Part shown: positions 8,944-18,548 of the stretch, one piece after another | How the letters are laid out: each line of letters begins with the position of its first letter | Numbering within the stretch: the first letter of the stretch is position 1 | Assembly: GCF_005155025.1 (NCBI RefSeq) | Contig: NZ_CP039731.1 | Location: 372,001 to 436,000, forward strand | Length of the DNA stretch: 64,000 nt | Origin: Aquitalea aquatilis | GTDB taxonomy: Bacteria > Pseudomonadota > Gammaproteobacteria > Burkholderiales > Chromobacteriaceae | Direction: 5' to 3' | Translations under genes and position numbers: made by a program | Notes under the pieces: model-generated | The model's input: the letters and a program-made list of their open reading frames with translations, nothing else | What the model was told of the DNA's origin: nothing | Database searches by the model: none

Positions 8944-9726
8944 TGTTGTCTCCTCACTGCTACCACATCGGAGCGCACCCCGCTCCGGGGGAGGTATTGG
9001 CAACAGCGGCCAGCACCCACCCTACGGTAAAGGCGCACACGCGGCAGGACTTGAACAAATACGACAGCTTTGCAATGGATAACGTCTGATTGCTTCCGCC
9101 GCCAGTACGGCAAAAAACCTGTGTAATCATGGGGTTTTATGCACAGAACCGGCAGCAGCCGAATGCCGCAATGCACAAGACCCCGACTGATGTCGGGACA
9201 CGCCTGAACGCGGGACTTGCTAAGGTCAAATTGCTCAGACAGGCAGGTGCTTCATACCTCACCTCGGCCATCGCAATACGTTTATCTCGCAGTAACGACC
9301 AAACCATTTAAACATCTGGCATCCGCTCACGCGGATGATGATTGACATGCCGCTTCCGCGCGGCAGACGGGAAAGGGATCTTTGCTTGGCCAAAGATCCC
9401 TTTCATCCCTAAAAGCCACCCAGCAAGCATGGCCTGCGGCTGCCCGCCAGGACCCGTCCGGTGCGAGGCGCGCCTGAACTCGCGATTTGCTAACGTCAAA
9501 TCGCTCAAACAAAGCAGGCGCTTAACACCTCGCCCCAGCCACCCGTCGGCATGCTTGACGGGGAAAAGGGTGGCACCGGTACGATGGAAAATTTGGGGTA
9601 GCGTAAGATACTTCGAGTACTACCAAGGTAGGAAAAGGTTCGGTAGACCGCGATCCCTCAGGGTTACCAAATCGGTTCCAACCCACCGGCATTTGAGCCG
9701 ATCCCTATAACAGTAAGTACCATCTG
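8944..9726. other. Gene-free stretch upstream of fdhA, mostly repeat DNA
   Basis: No convincing gene is present in this 780-bp stretch. The first part should hold the fdhA promoter. A short hairpin CCCGAC-TGAT-GTCGGG lies near 9182-9197. It is followed at about 9198-9270 by a decayed partial copy of the dispersed repeat, then by the full copy at 9324-9581. The remaining 9582-9726 shows nothing recognisable. Confidence 0.7.
9324..9581 (-). repeat. Dispersed structured repeat, copy A (inverted relative to B and C)
   Basis: This 258-bp non-coding element matches 37805-38060 and 38431-38687 on the opposite strand. It contains a stem GCGATTTG-CTAACGT-CAAATCGC and a second stem around AAGGGATCTTTG and CAAAGATCCCTTT, with a GC-rich end (CCGCTTCCGCGCGGC). 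All three copies have the same order of parts. No transposase-type ends or target duplications were seen. Confidence 0.85.
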
Positions 9727-9978
9727 TTATTCCCCACAGAAATATGACACTATTGATATAATCAAAAAAGCAACACAAAGCCATATTAAATTATCTCTAA
9801 TATTTTTAATTTTTTTCAATTCTGGATTTGCATTTATTAAATTATCAGTATAGCCAAAATCAAATATTGACCTCCCTTCTTTCTTCAACCCATATCTATA
9901 TTTTGCATGATAATAGTGTGCCACAACAAGGAAGAGCACCATGAGTACTCTTGATACATTGTAGATCAATGAAGCCAT
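9727..9978 (-). CDS. Small two-helix membrane protein of unknown function
   Basis: This 83-residue protein is unrecognised. Two hydrophobic segments (about 6-22, VSRVLMVLFLVVAHYY, and 63-80, LIWLCVAFLIISIVSYF) flank a charged loop. The start at 9978 has AGAGG nine bases upstream. The DNA is AT-rich and sits next to the dispersed repeat, so it is probably accessory. It could be a membrane-acting toxin or part of a lost system, but nothing in the sequence proves this. Confidence 0.6.
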   Translation of the reverse strand: MASLIYNVSRVLMVLFLVVAHYYHAKYRYGLKKEGRSIFDFGYTDNLINANPELKKIKNIRDNLIWLCVAFLIISIVSYFCGE

Positions 9979-10253
9979 TCAGCTACCTCTGCCATTTATT
10001 GATAATATTGTTTTGGGTTGATTAGGGAAACAACCAACCAAAATTCATGACACCTCTTAACTATGATAACTTGCAGAGTGTGCAGGAAAATTTCAATCAG
10101 TATTTTTTATACTACTAATGCGGTTTCGAAAATAAATCTATCCTTAGAAATTAACTTATGGTTTGTTGTGCGTAGCGCATGCGGCCTGATTTTTACTGGG
10201 CAGTGATTAACTAATCAGAAGGACGCTAATGACATGGATACATTATGATTTTA

Positions 10254-10526
10254 CTATCGCTTCCTTAAACTCTCCTGTCCATATTCCATCAGTGAACTCA
10301 GGAAATACTCCGCCACACGCCGCTTACCGGTTTTCACTTCCACTGAAACCTCCATCCCTGGCGAGAGACGACGGCCATTGCCTGGCTTGGGATAGTAGGG
10401 TTCGAGAGCAGCTTCGAGCTTGTTCCAGGGCATGACCTTGTCCATTTCGGTCAGGAAGATTTCCCGGCGGGTCTGCTTTTTTTTGGTGGACTGTTCGAGA
10501 TCAGTGAAGCTCAGCTGCTTGCTCAT
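10254..10526 (-). pseudogene. Chimera: IS5-family transposase start fused to an HlyD-type secretion protein tail
   Basis: The open frame has 90 codons from the ATG at 10526. Residues 1-53 (MSKQLSFTDLEQSTKKK through KPGNGRR) match the N-terminus of IS5-family DDE transposases, which are normally over 300 residues. Residues 54-90 (LSPGMEVSVEVKTGKRRVAEY to ESLRKR) match the extreme C-terminus of HlyD-type periplasmic adaptors of type I secretion. The junction is near 10367. It looks like a transposase joined by deletion to a remnant of an adaptor gene. Neither function can be intact. Confidence 0.8.
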
Positions 10527-10600
10527 CGCCATTCCTCGGTGCGGTGGGATGATGAATTTTAACGGTAAGGCAGGGACTTGTTCAGACCTTACCTAGCTGA
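10367..10600 (-). mobile_element. IS5-family insertion sequence, left-end remnant
   Basis: The remnant holds the first 53 transposase codons plus the leader. On the minus strand it begins with TAAGGTCTGAACAAGTCCC, which looks like an IS5-group terminal inverted repeat. The other end and the DDE domain are missing. Confidence 0.6.
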
Positions 10601-10730
10601 ACCCCTTCACAGCGCCCCATCCTGGGCGCTTTTCTTTTCTGGCCGATTGGTTTTGATTTATATTGCGAATCCGCTCACGCGGATGATGGTTTGCACTTTC
10701 CTTCTGGCAAGCGCGATGTTGTGCCAACAA

Positions 10731-10757
10731 TTTAAAAGCCCCGACCTCAGTCGGGGC
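10731..10757 (-). terminator. Rho-independent terminator of the choline/betaine-binding protein gene
   Basis: On the minus strand the 8-bp stem GCCCCGAC-TGAG-GTCGGGGC is followed by TTTTAAA. It lies about 30 bp after the stop at 10786. A weaker hairpin (AGCGCCC and TGGGCGCTTTTC, about 10611-10632) faces the plus strand without an obvious gene. Confidence 0.8.
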
Positions 10758-10785
10758 CTTGCACTGGCGGATGGACTGATGAAAA

Positions 10786-11724
10786 TCAGTGGCCCAGTGC
10801 CTTGTTCACCGCAGCCAGGCCAGGCTTGCCATCCAGCGTGGTGACACCAGCCAGCCAGGTTTTCAGGATGTCCGGGTTCTTTTTCAGGTAGTCACGCGCC
10901 GCAACTTCCGGCTTGACCTTGTCCATGATCGGGCCCATCACACGGTTTTCGATGGTGGTGGTGAAATGCAGGTTATGCAGCAGCTTGCCCACATTCGGAC
11001 AGCGGGTTTCGTAATCCGGGCTGATGGCAGTGAATACCTTGGCCTCGCCCAGATTGGGGCCGAACACCTCGTCGCCACCGGTCAGGTAGGCCATCTTGTA
11101 CTTCACGTTCATCGGGTGCGGCTCCCAGCCCAGGAACACCACCCACTTTTTCTGGCGGATGGAACGCTCCACCTCGGCCAGCATGCCGGCTTCGCTGGAC
11201 TCCACCATTTTGAAGCCAGCCAGGCTGAACTGGTTTTTCTTGATCATGCCGTCGATCAGCAAGTTGCCATCGTTACCCGGCTCGATGCCGTAGATCTTGC
11301 CACCCAGCTTGTCCTTGAACTTGGCAATGTCCTTGAAATCCTTCAGACCGCCAGCAGCCACATAGTCCGGCACCGCCAGGGTGTATTTGGCCCCCACCAG
11401 ATTGGGGGTATCCAGCACCTTGATCTGGCCGGCCTTGACGAAGGGCTCGATCACCGGGGTCATCGACGGGTTCCAGTAGCCCAGGAACACGTCGATCTGC
11501 TTGCTCTTGATACCGGAAAAGGTAATCGGCACCGAGGCAATGGTGGTGGTGGGCTTGTAGCCCAGCCCTTCCAGTACCACGCTGGCCATGCCGGTGGTGG
11601 CGGCGATGTCGGTCCAGCCCACGTCGGCAAAGCGGACATTGCGGCATTGCGCCGGATCATTGGCCAGTGCGCTGCCCGCGATGGCCAGCAGGGCCGTGCC
11701 CAGCATCATGTTACGAATATTCAT
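10786..11724 (-). CDS. cbcX: Choline/betaine-type ABC transporter substrate-binding protein
   Basis: This 312-residue periplasmic protein has a signal peptide (NMMLGTALLAIAGSALA, cleaved before NDPAQ) and an OpuAC fold. It resembles ChoX of rhizobia and CbcX of Pseudomonas. Aromatic residues that could form the quaternary-amine cage are visible in VGWTD, LGYWNPS and LGWEPHPM. The start at 11724 is directly upstream of the signal peptide. It lies downstream of the GbdR-like regulator, the permease and the ATPase, so binding protein and pump are separated by the regulator gene. Choline, betaine or carnitine cannot be distinguished from sequence alone. Confidence 0.88.
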   Translation of the reverse strand: MNIRNMMLGTALLAIAGSALANDPAQCRNVRFADVGWTDIAATTGMASVVLEGLGYKPTTTIASVPITFSGIKSKQIDVFLGYWNPSMTPVIEPFVKAGQIKVLDTPNLVGAKYTLAVPDYVAAGGLKDFKDIAKFKDKLGGKIYGIEPGNDGNLLIDGMIKKNQFSLAGFKMVESSEAGMLAEVERSIRQKKWVVFLGWEPHPMNVKYKMAYLTGGDEVFGPNLGEAKVFTAISPDYETRCPNVGKLLHNLHFTTTIENRVMGPIMDKVKPEVAARDYLKKNPDILKTWLAGVTTLDGKPGLAAVNKALGH

Positions 11725-11970
11725 TACACCACTCCCGTATAAGTATTTTGATAAACCCAGCGACAGGATTGCCTCGGCGTACAGCATGGACATGCGGCCA
11801 CGCAGCTTGGGCATGGAACCGACACCTGCCAAGAGTGCCACGCAGGCGCAGCGGGACTTGCGCCAGCACGACCGCCACTTGCATGAATACGCCGTAGAAA
11901 AAAAGCCAGCCCTGCAAGGAGTAACAGAGCTGGCTGCGACCACAAGCTGCCGGTTTTGCCGCCCGGCGGC

Positions 11971-12957
11971 TCAGGCAATGACCGCGGAGTCCACCAGATA
12001 CTGCTGGCGCTCACGGCTGGGCGGGTAGCCGAACAGACCGCGATAGGATTTGGAAAAGTGCGAGGAGGACAAAAAGCCACAGGCCACGGTAACTTCCATC
12101 ACGCTCATATTGGTTTGCAGCAACAGTTCTCGCGCCCGGCGCAGGCGCAAATCCAGGTAATACTGGGCTGGCGTGGTATTGAGATAACGCTTGAATAGCC
12201 GCTCCAGGTGGCGCAAGGACACGCCCAGTTCATCGGCCAGGTTTTCCAGCGAGCGCGGGTTTTCGATATTGCTTTCCATCGACAGCGCGGCATCCACCAG
12301 CGTTTCATGGCCGGTGCCGATGCGCGCCAGCAGCGGAATATGCTGGCGGTCGCCATTGTCGCGCAGCCGGTCGACGATGAACTGCTCGGACACATCCGCC
12401 GCCAGGCTCTTGCCGCCCTTGTGGCGGATCAGGTGACACATGAAATCCAGCGGCGCAGTGCCGCCACTACAGGTAAAGCGGTCGCGGTCCAGCACGAACA
12501 GATCGGAAGTGAACTTGGTCTTGGGGAATTCCTCGCTGATGGACAGCAGGTTTTCCCAGTGGATGGCACAGCGGTAGCCATTGAGCACCCCGGCCTTGGC
12601 CAGGGCGAAGGTGCCGGTACAGATGGCCCCCAGCGGCACACCCTGTGCCGCGAAACGGCGGATGACGGAAACAACCTTGTCGTCCACCGCTTCGCGCACC
12701 TGCCAGCCGCCACAGACAATCAGCATGTCGTACTGCTGCGGGGCTTCGGGGGCGGTGATGGGGGAGAGTTCCAGACCATTGCTGGCGGCTACCGGCTGAC
12801 CATCGGCCGATAGCAGGCTCCAGCGATACAACTTCTTGCGTGACAGATAATTGGCCATGCGCAGCGGCTCCACAGCATTGGAGAAGGCGATCATGGAAAA
12901 CCTGTCAAGCAAGAGGAAACCAATATGCGACAACGATGCGATTTGTTGCGGACCCAT
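11971..12957 (-). CDS. gbdR: AraC-family regulator with DJ-1/GATase-like sensor domain, GbdR-like
   Basis: The 328-residue protein has an N-terminal GATase1/DJ-1-like domain (about 10-190, with GAICTGTFALAKAG at the elbow) and a C-terminal AraC double helix-turn-helix (about 220-320, SLENLADELGVSLRHLERLF and the GFLSSSHFSKSYRGLFG signature). This architecture is that of GbdR, which activates betaine-catabolic genes of Pseudomonas in response to glycine betaine or dimethylglycine. Its position between transporter genes, and next to gbc, dgc and sox, supports that role. CdhR or another homologue is an alternative. The start at 12957 opens MGPQQIASLSHIGFLLLD. Confidence 0.85.
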   Translation of the reverse strand: MGPQQIASLSHIGFLLLDRFSMIAFSNAVEPLRMANYLSRKKLYRWSLLSADGQPVAASNGLELSPITAPEAPQQYDMLIVCGGWQVREAVDDKVVSVIRRFAAQGVPLGAICTGTFALAKAGVLNGYRCAIHWENLLSISEEFPKTKFTSDLFVLDRDRFTCSGGTAPLDFMCHLIRHKGGKSLAADVSEQFIVDRLRDNGDRQHIPLLARIGTGHETLVDAALSMESNIENPRSLENLADELGVSLRHLERLFKRYLNTTPAQYYLDLRLRRARELLLQTNMSVMEVTVACGFLSSSHFSKSYRGLFGYPPSRERQQYLVDSAVIA

Positions 12958-13053
12958 GGTGACCTCGGCATGTGATGTGTGATGAATGGTTTTTGTGTTG
13001 TCATTCCCAGGCCGGACAGGGTCTGCCCGCCGGCCTGTTTGCTGCCACAGGGT

Positions 13054-13920
13054 CTAGCTGCCCTGCTCGGCAGCGCGCGTGGTGGGCGTGTGGCCGAAAC
13101 TCTCGGTAATGCGGTCCAGAATGATGGCCAGCAGCACCACCGCCAGCCCGCTTTCAAAACCCAGGCCCACGTCCAGCCGCTGAATACTGGCCAGCACATC
13201 GTTACCCAGGCCACCCGCCCCCACCATGGAGGCAATGATCACCATCGACAGCGCCATCATGATGGTCTGGTTGACCCCAGCCATGATGGAAGGCAGGGCA
13301 ATGGGCAGTTGCACCTTGAACAACAGCTGCCAGGAAGTACAGCCAAAGGCATGGCCGGCTTCCACCTGCTCCTTGTTCACCATCCGGATACCCAGGCTGG
13401 TCAGGCGCACGGCGGGCGGCACGGCAAACACCACCGTGGCCAGAATGCCGGGCACGCGTCCCAGGCCAAAGAACATGGCGGCCGGAATCAGGTAAACAAA
13501 GGCCGGCATGGTCTGCATGAAGTCCAGCACCGGGCGCACCAGCATGCCCACCAGCTTGTTGCGTGCACACCAGATGCCCACCGGCACCCCCAGCATCAGG
13601 CTGACACAGGTGGCGGACAGCGTCAGTGCCAGCGTGGCGATGGTCTGGCCCCAGAAGCCGGTGGCCCAGATCAGCCCCAGCGCGGCACAGACGAACAGGG
13701 CGAACTTCCAGCCCAGCCGCCAGAACCCGACCCCGGCAAAAATCGCCCCCATCGCCACCGGCGGAATGCCCAGCAACAGGAATTCCACCATGGTGGCAAA
13801 CCAGTCGATGGTGTTGCCGATGGCGTCGAAGGCACCGGCGTTGTGATCCAGCATGAAATGAATGATCTGGTTGACCCAGTCGCCAATCGGCAACATGTCT
13901 TGTGTACTGATCTCAGCCAT
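13054..13920 (-). CDS. cbcW: Choline/betaine ABC transporter permease
   Basis: The 288-residue integral membrane protein has about six to seven helices and the binding-protein-dependent transport motif around EAGHAFGCTSWQLLFKVQLP (about 195-215), which contacts the ATPase. It belongs to the ProW/OpuAB family. It follows the ATPase gene with an 82-bp gap and precedes the regulator. The tail (HTPTTRAAEQGS) is soluble. Confidence 0.92.
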   Translation of the reverse strand: MAEISTQDMLPIGDWVNQIIHFMLDHNAGAFDAIGNTIDWFATMVEFLLLGIPPVAMGAIFAGVGFWRLGWKFALFVCAALGLIWATGFWGQTIATLALTLSATCVSLMLGVPVGIWCARNKLVGMLVRPVLDFMQTMPAFVYLIPAAMFFGLGRVPGILATVVFAVPPAVRLTSLGIRMVNKEQVEAGHAFGCTSWQLLFKVQLPIALPSIMAGVNQTIMMALSMVIIASMVGAGGLGNDVLASIQRLDVGLGFESGLAVVLLAIILDRITESFGHTPTTRAAEQGS

Positions 13921-14002
13921 GGCGGCTTGCTCCTCTGGTGCTGCGGACTCGCGGCCCCGGCGCTTGGCACCGTGCCGACGGGCTCTGCCTGTTGTCGGGG
14001 GT

Positions 14003-15052
14003 TCAGTGCGTGGCGGTGCTTTGCAGGCGGTGCTGGGAAATCTTGCTCAGCACGCTGCTGGGCGTGATCAGCCCCAGGCACTGGCCCTGATCGTCGCGTA
14101 CCTGCAAGGGTTCACTCTGCCCCAGCAACTGCTGCAGTACATCGGGCAGGCTGCAGGACGGCGGCACATGCAGACCGGGCCGGCCGGAGTGCGGCGGATT
14201 GGCTACTTCGATCAGGTCCTTGGCTTGCAGATAGCGCGAGGTGTCCACGCTCTTGAAGAAGTTGCGCACATAGTCGTCCGCCGGGTTTTCGATGATTTGC
14301 TGCGGCGTGCCCACCTGCACCAGCCGTCCGCCTTCCATGATGGCGATGCGGGTGCCGATGCGCAGGGCTTCTTCCAGATCGTGCGAAACAAAGAAGATGG
14401 TGCGGCGCTGCTCGCGCTGCAGGTCGAGCAGGATGTCCTGCATTTCCGAGCGCTTGAGCGGGTCCAGCGCCGAGAAAGCCTCATCCATCAGCATCAGCGA
14501 CGGATTGACCGCCAGTGCCCGCACCAGGCCGACGCGCTGCTGCATGCCGCCGGACAACTCGTGCGGATACTTGTGGGCAAACGGTGCCAGGCCCACTTGC
14601 TCCAGCACCTCCATGCCACGCGCTTCGCGGGTTTTGCGGTCTACGCCGGAAATCTCCAGGCCGAAAGCCGCGTTATCCAGTACCGAGCGGTGCGGCATCA
14701 GGGCAAAGCTCTGAAACACCATGCTCATGTCGCGCCGGCGCAGCTCCACCATCTGCTTGGGCGTGAGCTTGGTGATGTCCTGCCCGTCCAGAATGATCTG
14801 GCCGTCGGTCGGGTCCATCAGGCGGTTGATCAGACGGATCAAGGTAGATTTGCCGGAGCCGGACAGGCCCATCAGCACGAATATCTCGCCCTCTTCCACT
14901 GCAAACGACACGTCGTTGACCCCCACGACGCTGCCGGTTTTCTTGAAAATCTCATCCTTGTGCTCGCCGGACTTCAGCATGCGCATGACGTCCGCGGACT
15001 TCCCTCCGAATACCTTGTAGAGGTTCTTCACCACTATCTTGGCCGACTGCAT
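14003..15052 (-). CDS. cbcV: Choline/betaine ABC transporter ATPase
   Basis: The 349-residue ProV/OpuAA-type ATPase starts at the ATG at 15052. Walker A is GLSGSGKST (62-70), the signature is LSGGMQQRVGL (about 166-176) and Walker B is LMLMDEAFSALD (about 186-197). A C-terminal region after residue 275 ends in a CBS-like segment (VRDDQGQCLGLITPSSVLSK). It is the first gene of the transporter set. The long leader region 15053-15847 should carry its promoter. Confidence 0.93.
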   Translation of the reverse strand: MQSAKIVVKNLYKVFGGKSADVMRMLKSGEHKDEIFKKTGSVVGVNDVSFAVEEGEIFVLMGLSGSGKSTLIRLINRLMDPTDGQIILDGQDITKLTPKQMVELRRRDMSMVFQSFALMPHRSVLDNAAFGLEISGVDRKTREARGMEVLEQVGLAPFAHKYPHELSGGMQQRVGLVRALAVNPSLMLMDEAFSALDPLKRSEMQDILLDLQREQRRTIFFVSHDLEEALRIGTRIAIMEGGRLVQVGTPQQIIENPADDYVRNFFKSVDTSRYLQAKDLIEVANPPHSGRPGLHVPPSCSLPDVLQQLLGQSEPLQVRDDQGQCLGLITPSSVLSKISQHRLQSTATH

Positions 15053-15847
15053 TGTCTCTTCTCCTTCGTAGCGATCGCACGCTGGCCCTGCCCTGCCGCC
15101 TGCTCCATTCACCGCTGTCCGGGGTAGTGGAATCTTGTGCGACAGGAAGTCATCCATCGTGTCCGGCACGGCAGCGCTGCTGCCGGCCAGTACTGTGGTC
15201 TACCCGGATGCGTCGTGCCTTGCTCCGGGCCATCTCATACATGCGTGCCAGGCTGGCCTGGCAGACCGGTGTGCGCTGCAGCGCCCTTATTGCACGCTGC
15301 GTCCGGCGCCCCCGGCCTGTCGTCTATTCCCCATGGCCGTCACCCGTGCGGCAGGCGCTGCCGAGAGCGGGCGAAACGCGGCGAGCAGATGCCTGGCACC
15401 AGCCAGCAAGGCATCACTGCCGCAGCAGACGATTTCGAAGAATATTTAATGTAAATCAAGGCTCACCTTAGGGAGTTAGTGCTATTCAAAATAACCGCAT
15501 TCCGACATCAAGCTGTCTTGAAACGACATGAGGTCGAAAAATGACAATTCTTTATCCCCGCTAGCAAAATCAGGCCCTTAGCCGCCCCCGGATGAGCATC
15601 AAGCACTACGGATAGCTGTCGTAAAAAAACAGCAACATTGCTTTTCCCGCCACCCATCAGCCAGTGATTTTCACTGCCGCAATGCAGCAAACACCCCGAA
15701 TTGGCGAACTGACCCGCTAAAAGGTGATTAGCGCTGCTGACAAAACCGCGCAAAGCACCCAGGCCAAGACGCGCCGACGCAGACAGTGCAAGTGCTGCGG
15801 CAAGCAGGCACAAGGCAGCAGCAGCATGCTGCCAATGGGTCATAGCA
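15053..15847. other. Gene-free stretch upstream of the transporter operon
   Basis: Nearly 800 bp lie between the gbcB terminator and the ATPase start. A 111-codon minus-strand frame (15508-15843) has no ribosome-binding site and begins at the base of the terminator, so it is not called. The AT-richer part near 15440-15560 is the best place to look for a promoter and an activator site. No matches to known operators were recognised. Confidence 0.5.
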
Positions 15848-15883
15848 AGAAAAATGCCTGCTATCGGAATGACAGACAGGCAT
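15848..15883 (-). terminator. Rho-independent terminator after gbcB
   Basis: On the minus strand ATGCCTG and CAGGCAT pair across a loop of about 17 bases and are followed by TTTTTC. It is about 50 bp after the gbcB stop and closes the dgc-gbc gene string. Confidence 0.7.
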
Positions 15884-15932
15884 CAAGGGAGCCACACGGC
15901 GAACCTGCCGGGGGAGCAGGCCCAGGGGAAAT

Positions 15933-17048
15933 TCAGCGATCCACCACCAGATCGGTCAGCGGCTTGCTGCAGCAAGGCAGGAAAAAGCCCTGATCGACCT
16001 CGCGCTGGCGAATGCCGCCTTCGTGCTGCATGTCCACCTTGCCTTCCAGCAGTCTGGTCTTGCAGGTGCCACACACGCCACGGGTGCAGGACGCCGGCAG
16101 GCGCATGCCCTTGGCCAGCGCGGCGGCCAGCACGGTCTGTCCTGGTGCCACCGACAAATCGTCACCCATCTTGGCAAAGTGCACATTGAAGCCGCCGCCT
16201 TCGCAACTGGCTGATATTTCGTCTACCACGGTGTCCGGCGGCGCGGCACTCAGCTCGGCAAAATTGAAGCTTTCCTCGTGGTAGTGCTGCATGTCGAAGC
16301 CGCAGTCCTGCAGCATCTGCCGCACCGACGCCATATACGGTGCAGGGCCGCAGCAGAATACCTGCCGCGCCATCAGGTCAGGCACCATGTGCAGCAGCCG
16401 TGCGGCATCCAGCCGGCCGGTAAAGCCCGGCCATTCCGGCTCGCCCTGGCGGTTTTCACAGACAATCGCCTGGCTGAAGGTGGGGTGGCTGCTCGCAAGC
16501 TGGGCCAGCTCCTTGCGGAAGATGATGTCGCGTGGCGAGCGGGCACTGTGCACGAACACGATATCCGCGCCGCTGGCCAGATCGGTCAGGGTACGGGTCA
16601 TGGCCATCAGCGGGGTAATGCCGCTGCCGGCCGACAGAAACAGATAGGGTGAACTGGCATGGCGCACATAGCTGAACTCGCCAGACGGCCCCAGCACATT
16701 CAGCTGCATGCCCGGCCGCAGGTTGTCATGCAGCCAGCCAGACACCACGCCGCCGGGAATGCGCTTGACGGTGATGCTGACCCGGTCCGGCCGGGTGGGC
16801 GCGGAAGACAGGGTATAGCAGCGGTTGATGTTTTCGCCGTCGATCTCCAGCTCCAGCGTGATGAACTGACCGGGCTGGTAATGAAAGCGGCGCGGCGGAT
16901 CGGCACGGAACACGAAGGTTTTGACATCGTGGGTTTCTTCCCGCACCTGCACGCACTGCAGCGTGCTGTCTTCGTCGGGATTCCACAGCGGCAGATCGGC
17001 CGGCTGCGGATGGTAGTCCGGGCTGCTGGGTATGCTTGCGCTGGTCAT
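15933..17048 (-). CDS. gbcB: Glycine betaine monooxygenase reductase
   Basis: The 371-residue ferredoxin reductase feeds electrons from NAD(P)H to the Rieske oxygenase GbcA. The FAD motif RCYTLSS is at 76-82. The nucleotide domain has SAGSGITPLMAM (about 140-151) and CCGPAPYM. The plant-type 2Fe-2S domain is C-terminal with Cys 321, 326, 329 and 359. This order (FAD, NAD, Fe-S) fits GbcB. It follows gbcA by 153 bp with no terminator between them. Confidence 0.93.
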   Translation of the reverse strand: MTSASIPSSPDYHPQPADLPLWNPDEDSTLQCVQVREETHDVKTFVFRADPPRRFHYQPGQFITLELEIDGENINRCYTLSSAPTRPDRVSITVKRIPGGVVSGWLHDNLRPGMQLNVLGPSGEFSYVRHASSPYLFLSAGSGITPLMAMTRTLTDLASGADIVFVHSARSPRDIIFRKELAQLASSHPTFSQAIVCENRQGEPEWPGFTGRLDAARLLHMVPDLMARQVFCCGPAPYMASVRQMLQDCGFDMQHYHEESFNFAELSAAPPDTVVDEISASCEGGGFNVHFAKMGDDLSVAPGQTVLAAALAKGMRLPASCTRGVCGTCKTRLLEGKVDMQHEGGIRQREVDQGFFLPCCSKPLTDLVVDR

Positions 17049-17201
17049 GGCGATTCCTTTGCAGACTGGCTGATCGCCCGTTGGCGGGCTGTTGCTATGG
17101 TGAATACGGCAGGCCAGGCAGGCCTGCCGCGCTACTGCCTCAATCAGGGTTCATCGCCTGCTGCGCCCGCAATCTGCAGCAGCAGAGCGCAGGGTGTGGG
17201 C

Positions 17202-18467
17202 TTAAGCTTGCTCCAGCCCGGCTTCCAGGCGGCCGACATACCAGCTAGTGAATTTCTCCACCAGCTCTTCGGTATAGGGCGAATACGGGCCGGGACGGTA
17301 GGCACTGCTATTGACGCCCACTTGCGATTCTTCCACCAGATGGCGGTCTTGGCCGTTGGTGGCGTTCCACACGCGGGTCAGGTTGGCCACGTCGTAGTCC
17401 ACCCCTTCCACCGCATCCTTGTGCACCAGCCACTTGGTACGTACCAGGGTGGTGTCCGGGCTCAGCGGCAGCACGGTGAAGGTGACGATGTGGTCGGCCA
17501 TGAAATGGTGCCAGGAGTTGGGTTGGGTCCAGAACGACAGGCCACCGGCATCGGCATCCTGGATATCCCCCAGCAGCTTTTTACAGGCGGAGCCGGTGTC
17601 CATGGTCTGCGACTGACCTTTACGGTCCAGCGGCATGCGCATGGTACGGAAGCCGGACACATCGGACAGCTTTTCGATTTCCGCCGACGGCAGGCCACAG
17701 GACTCCCAGCGGGCGTGGCTGTCCTGGACGATGTTTTCGTAATTGGCCAGGCCCGCTGCCAGCTCGGCCTTGGGTGCAAAGCCGTAGCTGTAGGCATATA
17801 GCGAGATGGTCAGCTCGGGATGATTGCCAGTGCAGTGGTAGCACTCGCGGTTGTTCTCCATCGTCAGCTTCCAGTTGCCGGCCTCGATGATGTCAATCTG
17901 CGCGGCAACCTTGGTGTTTTCGATCTGGTGCGGGGCGATATAAGGGCCCATCTGCTCCAGCATCTGGTCGATGTCGGCCGGCGGCTCGTCGGCCAGACAG
18001 ACAAACAGCAGGCCTTGCAGATTTTTCAGATGCACCGGCTTCAGGCTGTGGTGCGTCAGGTCGAAACCTTCCGGCATGTGGTCGGCAAAAATCAGCTTGC
18101 CGGCCAGGTTGTAAGTCCACTGGTGATAGGGGCAGACCAGATTGCCCACCGAGCCTTTTTCATCGGCACACAGACGTGAACCGCGATGGCGGCAGACATT
18201 GTGGAAAGCCTTGATCTGCATGTCGTCGTCACGCAGGATCAGGATGGGTTCCTTGCCGATTTCCACGGTGACATAGTCGCCCGGCTCGGGGATTTCCGCC
18301 GCCACCGCCACATAAATCCAGTGACGCTGGAAGATGTATTTGAGGTCGGCCTCGAACACTTCCTGCGAATTGTAAAACGGCGCTTCCAGGCTGTGGCCCG
18401 GCTGGCGGCGGGCGACCAGCTCGCGCAGTTTGTGCACCGGCTGGAAGGTAATGGCGCTCTGTTGCAT
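17202..18467 (-). CDS. gbcA: Glycine betaine monooxygenase, Rieske oxygenase subunit
   Basis: GbcA hydroxylates a methyl group of glycine betaine with O2, giving dimethylglycine and formaldehyde. The 421-residue start at 18467 was chosen because GGAG lies nine bases upstream; in-frame ATGs at 18476 and 18500 are alternatives. Rieske ligands are C92-H94 (VCRHRGS) and C112-H115 (CPYHQW). The mononuclear iron site has N-R-E-C-Y-H211 and H216 (HCTGNHPE), with an acidic ligand further on. The overall length fits the family. It lies in line with etfB, etfA, dgcB and dgcA, so the first two demethylases share one gene string. Confidence 0.93.
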   Translation of the reverse strand: MQQSAITFQPVHKLRELVARRQPGHSLEAPFYNSQEVFEADLKYIFQRHWIYVAVAAEIPEPGDYVTVEIGKEPILILRDDDMQIKAFHNVCRHRGSRLCADEKGSVGNLVCPYHQWTYNLAGKLIFADHMPEGFDLTHHSLKPVHLKNLQGLLFVCLADEPPADIDQMLEQMGPYIAPHQIENTKVAAQIDIIEAGNWKLTMENNRECYHCTGNHPELTISLYAYSYGFAPKAELAAGLANYENIVQDSHARWESCGLPSAEIEKLSDVSGFRTMRMPLDRKGQSQTMDTGSACKKLLGDIQDADAGGLSFWTQPNSWHHFMADHIVTFTVLPLSPDTTLVRTKWLVHKDAVEGVDYDVANLTRVWNATNGQDRHLVEESQVGVNSSAYRPGPYSPYTEELVEKFTSWYVGRLEAGLEQA

Positions 18468-18548
18468 TTCACTCATCTCCAAACAAGTCTTGGTTTGCAT
18501 CCTGCGAGCCGGTGGGTGGGGTGCTGGTCGGATGCTGCGTGGTTGTTG

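Noticed and set aside
15508-15843. 111-codon minus-strand frame with a hydrophobic start
   Set aside because: It begins right at the terminator base, has no ribosome-binding site and resembles nothing; the hydrophobic Ala/Leu run is a composition effect.
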